From positions 1 to 7,520 of the forward strand of contig CALMMH010001004.1 in assembly GCA_937868145.1 (NCBI GenBank): 7,520 nucleotides of DNA. Reading direction: 5' to 3'. Under the pieces are notes generated by a model that searched no databases, was not told where the DNA came from, and saw only the letters and a list, made by a program, of their open reading frames with translations. Within the stretch, counting starts at the first letter, position 1. Each line of letters opens with the position of its first letter. This DNA comes from an uncultured Phycisphaerales bacterium (lineage in GTDB: Bacteria > Planctomycetota > Phycisphaerae > Sedimentisphaerales > Anaerobacaceae). Position numbers and translations under genes: made by a program. Positions 1-6,251 of this stretch are shown here, in pieces.

Positions 1-582
1 CCGGCTCTGCCGGAGCAGTTCGACAAACTCCGCGTGAGCCTGACCAATCGTCTCGGAAACCGCTCCGTAACGGGCGGCCTGCGGATCGAACCCGAACAAT
101 TGCGCCGCCGGACTGTTGGCCATGAGGAGCCGGTCCGATCCGTCGACGACGATCACGGCATCCCGCAGACTATAAAGAATAGCTTCCGTGTGCACTCGTT
201 CCCGCTCCGAGAGCTGGGACCGGATTTCCTGGTCCTTCAGTTCGTTTCGAAGCCGCTGAACTTCCTTATTGCCGTCGGACAGGCGGCCGTCGACAGCCTC
301 AGCGATCTCGCGAAACGCCGGCGGCGCTCCGCAGCCGGCCCCAGAGGAAGAGGGTGATTTGAGCCGTGCCGCCATGGACGTGACCGCCCCGAGCATTCGG
401 CCGTAGCCGACGCCGAGGAAGATCACGCCCACAGCCCCTGCACAGTAGATGGCGAGGCGCAACAGTGCCGGTCGCCATCCGAATGGGGCGCCGGTGTTCT
501 GCAACTCCATCACGGTTGCAGTCATCAGCGAAGCGACCGCCACAGATGTGGCGGTCCAGACTATGCTTCGTTGGCCTCTCAC
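1..582 (-). CDS. Membrane sensor with PAS domain, probable histidine kinase (3' end beyond window)
   Basis: The frame stays open to the left edge, so only the first 194 residues are seen. Two hydrophobic segments (about residues 7-25 and 41-61) enclose a short, probably periplasmic loop. A Ser/Gly/Ala-rich linker (about 78-90) and a charged, probably coiled stretch (about 95-133) follow. From about residue 130 comes a PAS-like core (SLRDAVIVVDGSDRLL, then MANSPAAQLFGF), the usual pattern of a PAS N-terminal strand and first helices. Two helices, a coiled linker and a PAS domain are typical of sensor histidine kinases, but no HisKA or ATPase domain is visible, so a diguanylate cyclase or other output is possible. 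The GTG start at 582 is chosen for a GGAGG four bases upstream. An alternative TTG at 642 overlaps the secretin stop as TTGA and would add 20 glycine-rich residues. Its position right after the secretin suggests it belongs to the same operon and may sense or control the machine. Confidence 0.8.
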   Translation of the reverse strand, partial: MRGQRSIVWTATSVAVASLMTATVMELQNTGAPFGWRPALLRLAIYCAGAVGVIFLGVGYGRMLGAVTSMAARLKSPSSSGAGCGAPPAFREIAEAVDGRLSDGNKEVQRLRNELKDQEIRSQLSERERVHTEAILYSLRDAVIVVDGSDRLLMANSPAAQLFGFDPQAARYGAVSETIGQAHAEFVELLRQSR

Positions 583-586
583 GACT

Positions 587-591
587 CCTCC
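587..591 (-). promoter_or_regulatory. Ribosome binding site favouring the GTG start of the PAS sensor
   Basis: GGAGG lies four bases upstream of the GTG at 582. The spacing is short but usable. It is the main reason to prefer this start over the TTG at 642, which has only GAGG two bases away but would be translationally coupled to the secretin stop (TTGA). Confidence 0.45.
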
Positions 592-638
592 GAAACCTCG
601 CGGCAGCGGGTTTCCGCCGCCGAATTCTCCGTTGTTAC

Positions 639-2381
639 TCAACGCCTCGACCAGTTCTGCGTCTGCTCAGCCTCGACCTCGTCGATCACGACGCTGTCCA
701 GCCGGCGGAACTCGTCCGGATCCGTTTCGGCAATGATCCGCTCCCGCAGACGCAGCGCTTCCAGATAGGTCGGCCGCATCATGAGGGCCAGCTTCAGGTT
801 GTAGACCGCCTTCTCGACGTCGCCCTCGAGATAGTACTTGGCTGCCCGAGCGTAGGCGTCTTCGGCAATCTTGGCGGAATCCAGGCCCATCAGGCTGCCC
901 TCGGCGGCATCGCGCCTGCGGCGGATGTCGTTGAGCCGGGCCTCGGCGTTGGTCTCGGCCGCCTCGCCAATGATGTGAGGCGTCAAAACAACGATCACCT
1001 CTTGTCGCATGACCGTGTCCTTGGTGCTTCGGAACAGCGCGCCGACGAACGGCAGATTGCCCAGCACCGGCACCTGGTATTTGCTGGTGTCCACTTTGTC
1101 GCGGAACAAACCGCCGATCACAATCGTTTCCCCGTCTTTGACCACGACGTTGGTCTTCAACTCCGTCGACGTTTCGTCGGGGATGTTGTTGGCGGTCTTC
1201 AGGGTGCCGTCGCTGTCCTTCGGATAGATGTCCATCCGAATGTAGCCGTCGTTGCCGATGAAGGGCCGGAAGGCCAGACGGGTACCCGTCTCCAGGAACT
1301 CCACCGACTGGGTCGTCGAAGTCTGGGTCTGCGTCGTCTGCGACTCATAACCGATCTTCTTGCCGATGTACACGATGCCTTCCTGCTTGTTGACGGCCAG
1401 AATCTTCGGGTTGGCCAGCAGGGTGGTGTCCGTCACGGTTTCCAGAGCGGTGATGATCGCCTGGACGTTGTCGGCCGAGAAGCCGACGGTCAATCCCCTG
1501 CCGCCGGGCGCGTTCGCGAAACCGGAAGTCTCCGCCTTCGTGCCGTACCCGTTGATCGTGTTCGGAAAGCCCGTGATCGGCGTGCCGCTCAACAGGTTCC
1601 AGTCGATTCCGAATTCCATGTCCTCGGTGAGCGTCGCGGCCATGATGGTCGCCTCAATCAGGACCTGCTGCGGCCTGACGTCTACGGCCGCAAGAACCGC
1701 CTCGGCTCTCTCCACGTTCTCGGGATAATCGAACATGATGATCAGATCGTGGTTGGCAAGCTCATTGCCGCCGCTCGCGCCGGAACCGAGATCCCCTTCC
1801 CCGCTGGACATCTTCTTCTCGGCGGGACTGCTGGCCTCCACCTTGGCCGACGCCGATCCGCTGAGAACCGGCCTGAGGAGCTTCAGGGCCTCTTCCGCCT
1901 CGATGTAGTACAGCGGGAACACCCTGTGCACCATGCGGTCCGGGTCTTCCTTCATCTTCTTGTACTGCTCGGCCGTGTAGACCCGCACAAAGGTGCCGTC
2001 CTGGTCATACCGGAAGCCGAATCCGAGAATCGCATCCAGCGCTTCGTCGAACGTCACGTCGTACAGCCGGCTGACCGTCAGCGGGCCGTCCACGCCGGAC
2101 ATCGGCACGATGTTCTTCTTGCACAGCGCGGCCAGCAAACGCAATCCGTCGCGGATGGTGCTGTCCTTTTTGAAGGCGATGAACGTGATCTTGGCGCCCG
2201 TAGGATCCACCTGGGCGACGTTCGGATCGATCACCATGGCCTCCGGCTCAACCGTCTCGTTGGCATTGGTCTCGGCAGCGCCGATCGACCCTGCGAAACA
2301 ACCGACAAGCGTGATGGCGCACAGCCACCGGATCATTGAGAATGTGTGTTTTTGACTCATGTAGGTTTTTTCCTGATTCAT
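639..2381 (-). CDS. pilQ: Secretin (PilQ/GspD family) with C-terminal TPR extension
   Basis: Outer-membrane ring channel through which the pilus or pseudopilus, or its cargo, passes; 580 residues. After a basic start comes a hydrophobic signal segment (about 16-33). It contains LVGC (25-28), a possible lipobox, and also plausible signal peptidase I sites just after it. An N0/STN-like domain spans about 62-137, an N1-like domain about 152-237 with a Ser/Gly-rich insertion (174-210), and the secretin core about 238-472, with the signature VPVLGNLPFVGALFR at 437-451. Residues 473-580 lie beyond the usual secretin end and contain one good TPR (A513, Y516, G520, A525, A532, P537). The ATG at 2381 is chosen for an AGGAG seven bases upstream; an upstream in-frame GTG at 2435 would translate the GC-rich hairpin into an unlikely leader, and an ATG at 2360 is also possible. 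The symbol pilQ rests on the pilMNO context; gspD would be equally defensible. Confidence 0.95.
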   Translation of the reverse strand: MNQEKTYMSQKHTFSMIRWLCAITLVGCFAGSIGAAETNANETVEPEAMVIDPNVAQVDPTGAKITFIAFKKDSTIRDGLRLLAALCKKNIVPMSGVDGPLTVSRLYDVTFDEALDAILGFGFRYDQDGTFVRVYTAEQYKKMKEDPDRMVHRVFPLYYIEAEEALKLLRPVLSGSASAKVEASSPAEKKMSSGEGDLGSGASGGNELANHDLIIMFDYPENVERAEAVLAAVDVRPQQVLIEATIMAATLTEDMEFGIDWNLLSGTPITGFPNTINGYGTKAETSGFANAPGGRGLTVGFSADNVQAIITALETVTDTTLLANPKILAVNKQEGIVYIGKKIGYESQTTQTQTSTTQSVEFLETGTRLAFRPFIGNDGYIRMDIYPKDSDGTLKTANNIPDETSTELKTNVVVKDGETIVIGGLFRDKVDTSKYQVPVLGNLPFVGALFRSTKDTVMRQEVIVVLTPHIIGEAAETNAEARLNDIRRRRDAAEGSLMGLDSAKIAEDAYARAAKYYLEGDVEKAVYNLKLALMMRPTYLEALRLRERIIAETDPDEFRRLDSVVIDEVEAEQTQNWSRR

Positions 2382-2388
2382 AACCTGA

Positions 2389-2393
2389 CTCCT
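2389..2393 (-). promoter_or_regulatory. Ribosome binding site that decides the secretin start
   Basis: AGGAG lies seven bases before the ATG at 2381, the same spacing as at pilN, the PilP/GspC-like gene and the pseudopilin gene. It supports this start over the longer GTG frame that begins at 2435. A weaker AGGA ten bases before the ATG at 2360 makes that start a second candidate. Confidence 0.7.
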
Positions 2394-2404
2394 GTAGTTC
2401 TCAC

Positions 2405-2428
2405 CGCCGGCTCCCTGCGGGAGCGGCG
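2405..2428. repeat. GC-rich hairpin, REP-like, in the gap before the secretin gene
   Basis: The sequence folds as a 10-bp stem with one bulged base (2409) and a three-base loop (2416-2418): CTCCC pairs with GGGAG and the arms continue with CGCC and GGCG. There is no T-run after it on the minus strand, so it is not a standard Rho-independent terminator. The minus-strand CTCCC-GCA-GGGAG followed by GCCGGCGGTGAG resembles the widespread intergenic REP-type elements of the form CTCCC...GGGAG...GCCGGGGTGAG. It sits in the only gap (58 bp) between pilM and the secretin gene. It might protect mRNA ends, mark a processing site or be a degenerate mobile repeat. The fold is read directly; the role is inferred. 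Confidence 0.6.
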
Positions 2429-2439
2429 CCCGCACCGTT

Positions 2440-3063
2440 CTAGAGACTCTTCGATTCCTTATGTACTTCCACAGACAATTTGAGCGTCAGTTGCACGTTA
2501 TTGCACTCGACAAGCACTGCATTTTCATCAATTCGCAACACTTCAAATTCGAGACACGCGGCGCCGCGTTCCACGGCAAACCGGTCTCCCACTTTGAGCA
2601 TTCGGTCGTTCACGAATGCCCGCGGGGGGCCGTCCCTGCGGACCACCGCTTCGAGCTTCAACGTCTCCGCGACTTGTTGAATGACTTCTTGGTCATGATT
2701 GGTTGTCTCACTGGGTACTTCTGGATCAGTGCCTGTCTCCGGGGCGGCCGGAATTTGTCGAAACGCCGCCCGATCCCGTATCGAGAAACAATCTCGGTCT
2801 ATCACATCATTGCGCCCGGGAATTCGGGGCAACGGGACCATCGTGATTCGCGACCCAGCCGGCGCGTTCGTCACCGCCGCGGTCGTCTCCTTGCGTTCCA
2901 CCGCCGCAGCGGCCGAGCCGGGTTTGTGCCCGACCAACACGCGAATCCACATGATGGCCATGACCACAAGCAGCGACACGGCCAGGACCGTCCTCTTCCC
3001 GTCTCTCAGACGATCCAAAGCCCGGCCGGCCATCTGAGTCTCATGCTTGCGCTTATGCGTCAT
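2440..3063 (-). CDS. PilP/GspC-like inner-membrane protein linking PilN/O to the secretin
   Basis: A 207-residue bitopic protein: a basic cytoplasmic N-terminus (1-24), one transmembrane helix (about 25-45), a long low-complexity Ala/Pro/Thr-rich periplasmic linker (about 48-125) and a small beta-rich C-terminal domain (about 126-198) containing RAFVNDRMLKVGD and LEFEVLRIDENAVLVE. That pattern (a stored-value strand, a KVGD turn, then paired strands with I.E.AV.V) fits the HR fold shared by GspC and PilP, which contacts the N0 domain of secretins. It has no lipobox as PilP has, and no PDZ domain as many GspC proteins have. The start ATG overlaps the end of pilO by 11 bp and is preceded by GGAGG at seven bases. 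Between pilO and the secretin gene is exactly where pilP is expected. The function comes from fold pattern and position, not from a strong motif. Confidence 0.75.
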   Translation of the reverse strand: MTHKRKHETQMAGRALDRLRDGKRTVLAVSLLVVMAIMWIRVLVGHKPGSAAAAVERKETTAAVTNAPAGSRITMVPLPRIPGRNDVIDRDCFSIRDRAAFRQIPAAPETGTDPEVPSETTNHDQEVIQQVAETLKLEAVVRRDGPPRAFVNDRMLKVGDRFAVERGAACLEFEVLRIDENAVLVECNNVQLTLKLSVEVHKESKSL

Positions 3064-3664
3064 TGCCCGTCCTCCCCGCCGGTTCCGTCCTGACGGCCCC
3101 GGCTGTTTTGGAAGACTTCACTTGATAAAAGATATAGGCTTCCGCGCGCATGCTGAGCTTCCCGGTGAACTCCTCATCATTCTCCAACGCCACTTTCTCG
3201 ATGCGCACCGTGCGATCCAGCGTCCTGAGAGCGTTGAAGAACTCGAACAGGTTCGCCTGCGTTCCCTCGCAGGTCATCTGGATGGGAATGCAACCCAGGT
3301 CCCCCGTCTCCTGCTCTTTCCCCGGGAGAACCACCGGATCGGTCAGTTCATGCTCGGCCATGACGGCCGTAACTCGTTGCAGAAATGCGCCCAGCGCCTT
3401 ATCCGCGGGCACACACGCTTCAAACCGCTCCACAATCGCTCCCGTGTCGCGCAGCCGGGTCCTGAGGCTCGGCAATTCCGCCTCTTGGGCGGCGGCCATC
3501 TGGATCATGCTTTGCTGGTGCTCCCTCGACTGGAGCAGCGAAGTCAATCGCTGGTGCGACGGAAGATAGCCGCACAGGACGAAATCGCTGAGGAACAACC
3601 CCGCGATGACGCACACCCATACCTGCTGCCTGCGATGCGACGGTCTGAAAGCCATGGATCTCAT
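3053..3664 (-). CDS. pilO: PilO-like inner-membrane alignment protein
   Basis: Predicted partner of PilN in the inner-membrane alignment subcomplex that connects the motor side to the secretin; 203 residues, the usual PilO size. A short basic cytoplasmic tail is followed by a transmembrane helix (about 14-34), a periplasmic coiled coil (about 38-80) and an alpha/beta domain (about 85-183) with the PilO-like stretches QANLFEFFNALRTLDR and VRIEKVAL and a final beta strand. The start is placed at the ATG of 3664 because it forms an ATGA overlap with the pilN stop; a longer frame from 3700 would only extend into pilN, and an ATG at 3655 is also possible. The sequence is poorly conserved, as is normal for this family, so the call leans on size, topology and its place after pilN. 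A GspM-like protein would look similar. Confidence 0.85.
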   Translation of the reverse strand: MRSMAFRPSHRRQQVWVCVIAGLFLSDFVLCGYLPSHQRLTSLLQSREHQQSMIQMAAAQEAELPSLRTRLRDTGAIVERFEACVPADKALGAFLQRVTAVMAEHELTDPVVLPGKEQETGDLGCIPIQMTCEGTQANLFEFFNALRTLDRTVRIEKVALENDEEFTGKLSMRAEAYIFYQVKSSKTAGAVRTEPAGRTGNDA

Positions 3665-4383
3665 TGTCCTTGGGTTTCCTTGAAATTGGCCAGGTAACAC
3701 GTAATCTCAAACATCGTGACGTCGAGCATCTCCGAGGCATCGCCGCCGGTCTTCACGGCCTGAGAGGACACGCCTCGCACGCCCCCGGTCCGGATCTTCG
3801 CCTTGTTGTAAAAGGACGGACGCACTTGTTGAAAGTACGCCGATTCGTCCAGTCTGCAAACCAGGTCCGCCACGTGCGACGGCTGGATCGCCATGCCGGC
3901 CAAAGTCACTTGGAGCTTGCTGCTGCCCAGAGACACGGTCCCCTGCACATCCTCGGCTTGCGACGTCGCCCGCACAGGAGCCCCCTTGGCTCGGTCCGCG
4001 CCCTCCGGCCGCTCCACCGGCTCGGCCGCCAGTTCGATCTTGCTCAGCACGATCGATTCATCCACCAGGTGACTGATTTCCGCCAGGATCGCACCGACGT
4101 CGATCTGATTGTCGATCCGGCGCACCAGATCCGCCTTGGCCTTCATTTCGTTCAACTCTTTCGTGACTCGGTTGAACTCATGCACGACGACTTCGGCCTG
4201 CATCTGCTGATCGTCGTTTCGCGAGACCTCGGCCGCGACGCGGCTGGCGCGATGCGTGGCCGTCAGGTTGAACGTCATCATCAGGAGGAAGACGGCCGCC
4301 AACGCGATGTACTGCTTGCGCACAAGGGAACTGCGTCGCTTGCGATCTTTGTACCATTGTGGGAGGAAATCGAGCTCTTTCAC
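3661..4383 (-). CDS. pilN: PilN-like inner-membrane alignment protein
   Basis: Bitopic inner-membrane protein of 240 residues expected to dimerise with PilO and to bind PilM through its cytoplasmic tail. The N-terminus KELDFLPQWYKDRKRR corresponds to the conserved INLLP-type PilM-binding motif, followed by one transmembrane helix (about 25-42), a coiled coil (about 50-90) and a periplasmic ferredoxin-like domain (about 95-235). A charged Pro/Gly/Ala-rich insertion (about 122-146) interrupts that domain. The start is GTG, which forms a GTGA overlap with the pilM stop, so translation is probably coupled; AAGGAG lies seven bases upstream inside pilM. The family is normally nearer 180-200 residues; the insertion and a Gly-rich loop (about 198-216) account for the extra length. 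Confidence 0.92.
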   Translation of the reverse strand: MKELDFLPQWYKDRKRRSSLVRKQYIALAAVFLLMMTFNLTATHRASRVAAEVSRNDDQQMQAEVVVHEFNRVTKELNEMKAKADLVRRIDNQIDVGAILAEISHLVDESIVLSKIELAAEPVERPEGADRAKGAPVRATSQAEDVQGTVSLGSSKLQVTLAGMAIQPSHVADLVCRLDESAYFQQVRPSFYNKAKIRTGGVRGVSSQAVKTGGDASEMLDVTMFEITCYLANFKETQGQ

Positions 4384-5528
4384 AACGGCTCTCCTTCCAA
4401 CGCCGGCTCCAGGCGGTCCATCTCCACGCCGTCCGAACTCGCGGAATCCCAGCCCTTCAGGCTCAGGCCCACCGCGAGCGCCAAATCCGCAAATCCGTCT
4501 CCGTAGCGTTCGTCGATCGATCCATGGCGGCGATCAAACCCCCGAAGCGGTTCGACAATCTCAACCTCGACGGACAGATGACGCCGCAGAACATCGCGAA
4601 GGACCTGCTCGTAGGCTCCCCCGCCTGCGACAATCGCCCGTTCCACCCGCTTGCCGCGGAAGGTGACCGTGTAGTACCGCAGACACAGCGAGATCTCGCT
4701 GGCAAGCTGCTCGGCCATCACGTTCAAGGCGTCCACCATGGGCCGGCGGGTGGCCGCATCGACAGGCTCGTCCCGCTGCAAGCGCAGACGAAGAGATTCC
4801 GCGTCCGCCACGGAAATCCCCAGGGAGGAGGCAATCTCCCCCGTGAACTGCCCGAGCCCCACCGGGATTTGTTTGACGAAGCAGATTTCACCGCTGCGGC
4901 CGAAAACCACGGTCGTGAGGCGGCATCCCACGTCGATGAAGATGATCGTGCGTTCGCGATCTTCCTGTCGACGCATCGTTCGTTCGAAGGACCGGAACAA
5001 CGCGCACGGAGGCGCGTCAATGCCGACGGGGGTCAGGCCCGCCTCTTCCAGAACGCGAATGTGGTTCCCGATCGTCTCGCGGTCGGCGCCAAACAGAATA
5101 TACTCATCCCGCGCATCGTCGCCCTGTCGAACGTTGCCGGCGTGAATATAGTTGATCGTGTCCTTCTGCGGGTCCAAACCGAAACGCTCGCCCGCCTCTT
5201 TCCGCAGAATCTTGTCCGCCAGAGGGGCTTCGGCCTCGGACAACCGAAGCGACGTAATCTTGATCTTGTCGATGGGAAGCGCCGAGACGACGTGGCGGCC
5301 CCGGAACGGATTGTCCGCCAGCAGACGGCGAGCCGCGACAATCACAGCCTGCTCCCGCTCCTGATCGCCGGCCGCCCAGCCCACCTCCAGAGGCGCCCGG
5401 CGAGCCGCGAGGATCTTGATGCCGTCCTCGTAGATGGCCAACTGGACCATCTTCAGGCTGCTGTGCCCGATATCCATGCCGATCGGCTGGATCTTGGGGC
5501 TTCCCGTTATGTACTTCCACATCCTCAT
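4380..5528 (-). CDS. pilM: PilM, actin-like ATPase of the pilus assembly platform
   Basis: Cytoplasmic actin/FtsA-fold protein that binds nucleotide and the N-terminal tail of PilN, helping to link the assembly motor to the envelope complex. At 382 residues it is slightly longer than the common 350. The three nucleotide-site motifs are visible: phosphate-1 IGMDIGHSSLK (16-26, with D19), phosphate-2 IFIDVGCRLTTVVF (196-209, with D199 and G201) and the adenosine motif AIVAGGGAYE (298-307). The region KILRKEAGERFGLDP (106-120) falls in the PilM/FtsA-type 1C subdomain. It starts 10 bp after the pseudopilin stop and its own stop overlaps pilN. The start ATG has only a weak Shine-Dalgarno sequence, and a second ATG two codons later could be used instead. 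The motif set leaves little doubt about the family. Confidence 0.96.
   Translation of the reverse strand: MRMWKYITGSPKIQPIGMDIGHSSLKMVQLAIYEDGIKILAARRAPLEVGWAAGDQEREQAVIVAARRLLADNPFRGRHVVSALPIDKIKITSLRLSEAEAPLADKILRKEAGERFGLDPQKDTINYIHAGNVRQGDDARDEYILFGADRETIGNHIRVLEEAGLTPVGIDAPPCALFRSFERTMRRQEDRERTIIFIDVGCRLTTVVFGRSGEICFVKQIPVGLGQFTGEIASSLGISVADAESLRLRLQRDEPVDAATRRPMVDALNVMAEQLASEISLCLRYYTVTFRGKRVERAIVAGGGAYEQVLRDVLRRHLSVEVEIVEPLRGFDRRHGSIDERYGDGFADLALAVGLSLKGWDSASSDGVEMDRLEPALEGEPL
4391..4396 (-). promoter_or_regulatory. Ribosome binding site for the GTG start of pilN
   Basis: AAGGAG lies inside the end of pilM, seven bases before the GTG at 4383. Together with the GTGA overlap it fixes the pilN start and indicates coupled translation, while still allowing independent initiation. 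Confidence 0.75.
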
Positions 5529-5538
5529 GTCAATCCAC

Positions 5539-6078
5539 TCAATCCACCGAGATGAACCCTGTGACAGCTTTGACGGTGACAGTCCGTGTGGCGCCCCCGG
5601 CTTCCAGGGTGACCACGCCGTTGCTGTTCAAAGCGCTGGCGGAACTGTAAGGAGTGCCCAGATAGTCAAAACGCACCTCGCTGCCCCCGCCAAACACAGC
5701 GTTCTGAATCGTCACCTGATCCAGCCGCGCGTCTTCGCCAAAACTGACGAGGTAGCGTTCTTTCTTGGTCACCGGGTGCTGTACGGACGCGCCGTCCGGA
5801 TCGAGAATCTCGTACTCGTTCTGCGTGGTGCTGAACGCCACACGATAATTCCGACCCGTAGAGATCGATAGACTCTTGGCGTACTCCAGATCCGCGGCCA
5901 CCATGTTGACTGCCGAGCGGAGTTGCATGCTCGACGCAGAGGACACCATGGGCACCGCAATCGCCGCCGCGATCCCCAGGATCACCACGACAATCATCAG
6001 CTCAATGATCGTGAACCCGCGTTCGCTTCTTTGTTGCGATCGCCCCGATCGAACGAGATTTGGATTTCTTTCATGCAT
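5539..6078 (-). CDS. Type IV pilin-like pseudopilin, GspH/FimT family
   Basis: Minor pilin or pseudopilin of 179 residues, probably part of the fibre or its tip. A basic 21-residue leader ends in glycine, and the prepilin peptidase site is G21|F22 in RGFTIIELMIVVVILG. The mature protein has glutamate at position 5 (E26), the residue needed for assembly, and a hydrophobic N-terminal helix (about 22-48) with a typical proline (VPMVSSA). The part after it (LRSAVNMVAADLEYAKSLSI, then a beta-rich C-terminus) is the GspH/FimT pattern, in which a helix leads into beta sheets. There is no obvious C-terminal disulfide loop. The ATG at 6078 has AAGG seven bases upstream and also AGAGG a little further away. 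pilM follows after 10 bp, so this gene probably heads the pil operon. The pilin class is certain; major versus minor role is not, although the GspH/FimT type favours a minor one. Confidence 0.93.
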   Translation of the reverse strand: MHERNPNLVRSGRSQQRSERGFTIIELMIVVVILGIAAAIAVPMVSSASSMQLRSAVNMVAADLEYAKSLSISTGRNYRVAFSTTQNEYEILDPDGASVQHPVTKKERYLVSFGEDARLDQVTIQNAVFGGGSEVRFDYLGTPYSSASALNSNGVVTLEAGGATRTVTVKAVTGFISVD

Positions 6079-6133
6079 CTTTTAACCTTACCTCTTGTGC
6101 CTATTCGACCTATTTACCGAGTGTCTTAATACA

Positions 6134-6162
6134 AACATACGAATTCCTTGGCCCGATACCAA
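6134..6162 (-). promoter_or_regulatory. Candidate sigma70-type promoter of the pil operon
   Basis: On the minus strand TTGGTA (6162-6157) and TATGTT (6139-6134) are separated by 17 bases; each matches four of six positions of the sigma70 consensus. The stretch from about 6145 to 6079 is clearly richer in A and T than its surroundings, and the site would give a leader of about 50 bases before the pseudopilin ATG. No sigma54 -24/-12 pair was seen. Matches of this quality arise by chance, so this is a candidate only. Confidence 0.35.
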
Positions 6163-6251
6163 CGTCCGAGAGTCTCGTGCCCGTCGCGACCGCCGGGGGC
6201 GACATTACCCGGACGTGTCCATCCCGTCGCGAGCCTTGTGTGGCTACCGGG

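Noticed and set aside
465..2339. Plus-strand open frame of 624 codons opposite the secretin gene
   Set aside because: It is rich in Arg, His and Gly with no recognisable domain, and mirrors a certain secretin gene; high-GC wobble bases open antisense frames. The same applies to the plus-strand frames at 3664-4506, 4359-5555, 2461-3093, 3047-3697 and 6777-7445.
2382..2435. Extension of the secretin to a GTG at 2435
   Set aside because: It would translate the GC-rich hairpin and place 18 unlikely residues before the signal peptide, while the ATG at 2381 has an ideal ribosome binding site.
3665..3700. Longer pilO start at 3700
   Set aside because: It adds 12 residues lying wholly within pilN; the ATG at 3664 gives the ATGA coupling seen elsewhere in the operon.
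6180..6232. Direct repeat of the 10-mer CCCGTCGCGA (6180-6189 and 6223-6232)
   Set aside because: Only 10 GC-rich bases in a GC-rich gap, two copies 43 bp apart, no third copy or symmetry beyond the short palindrome; chance is likely.
6183..6250. Short inverted repeats after the LamG gene as a terminator
   Set aside because: Stems are only 4-5 bp (for example GTCGC with GCGAC, AGCC with GGCT) and no T-run follows on the minus strand.
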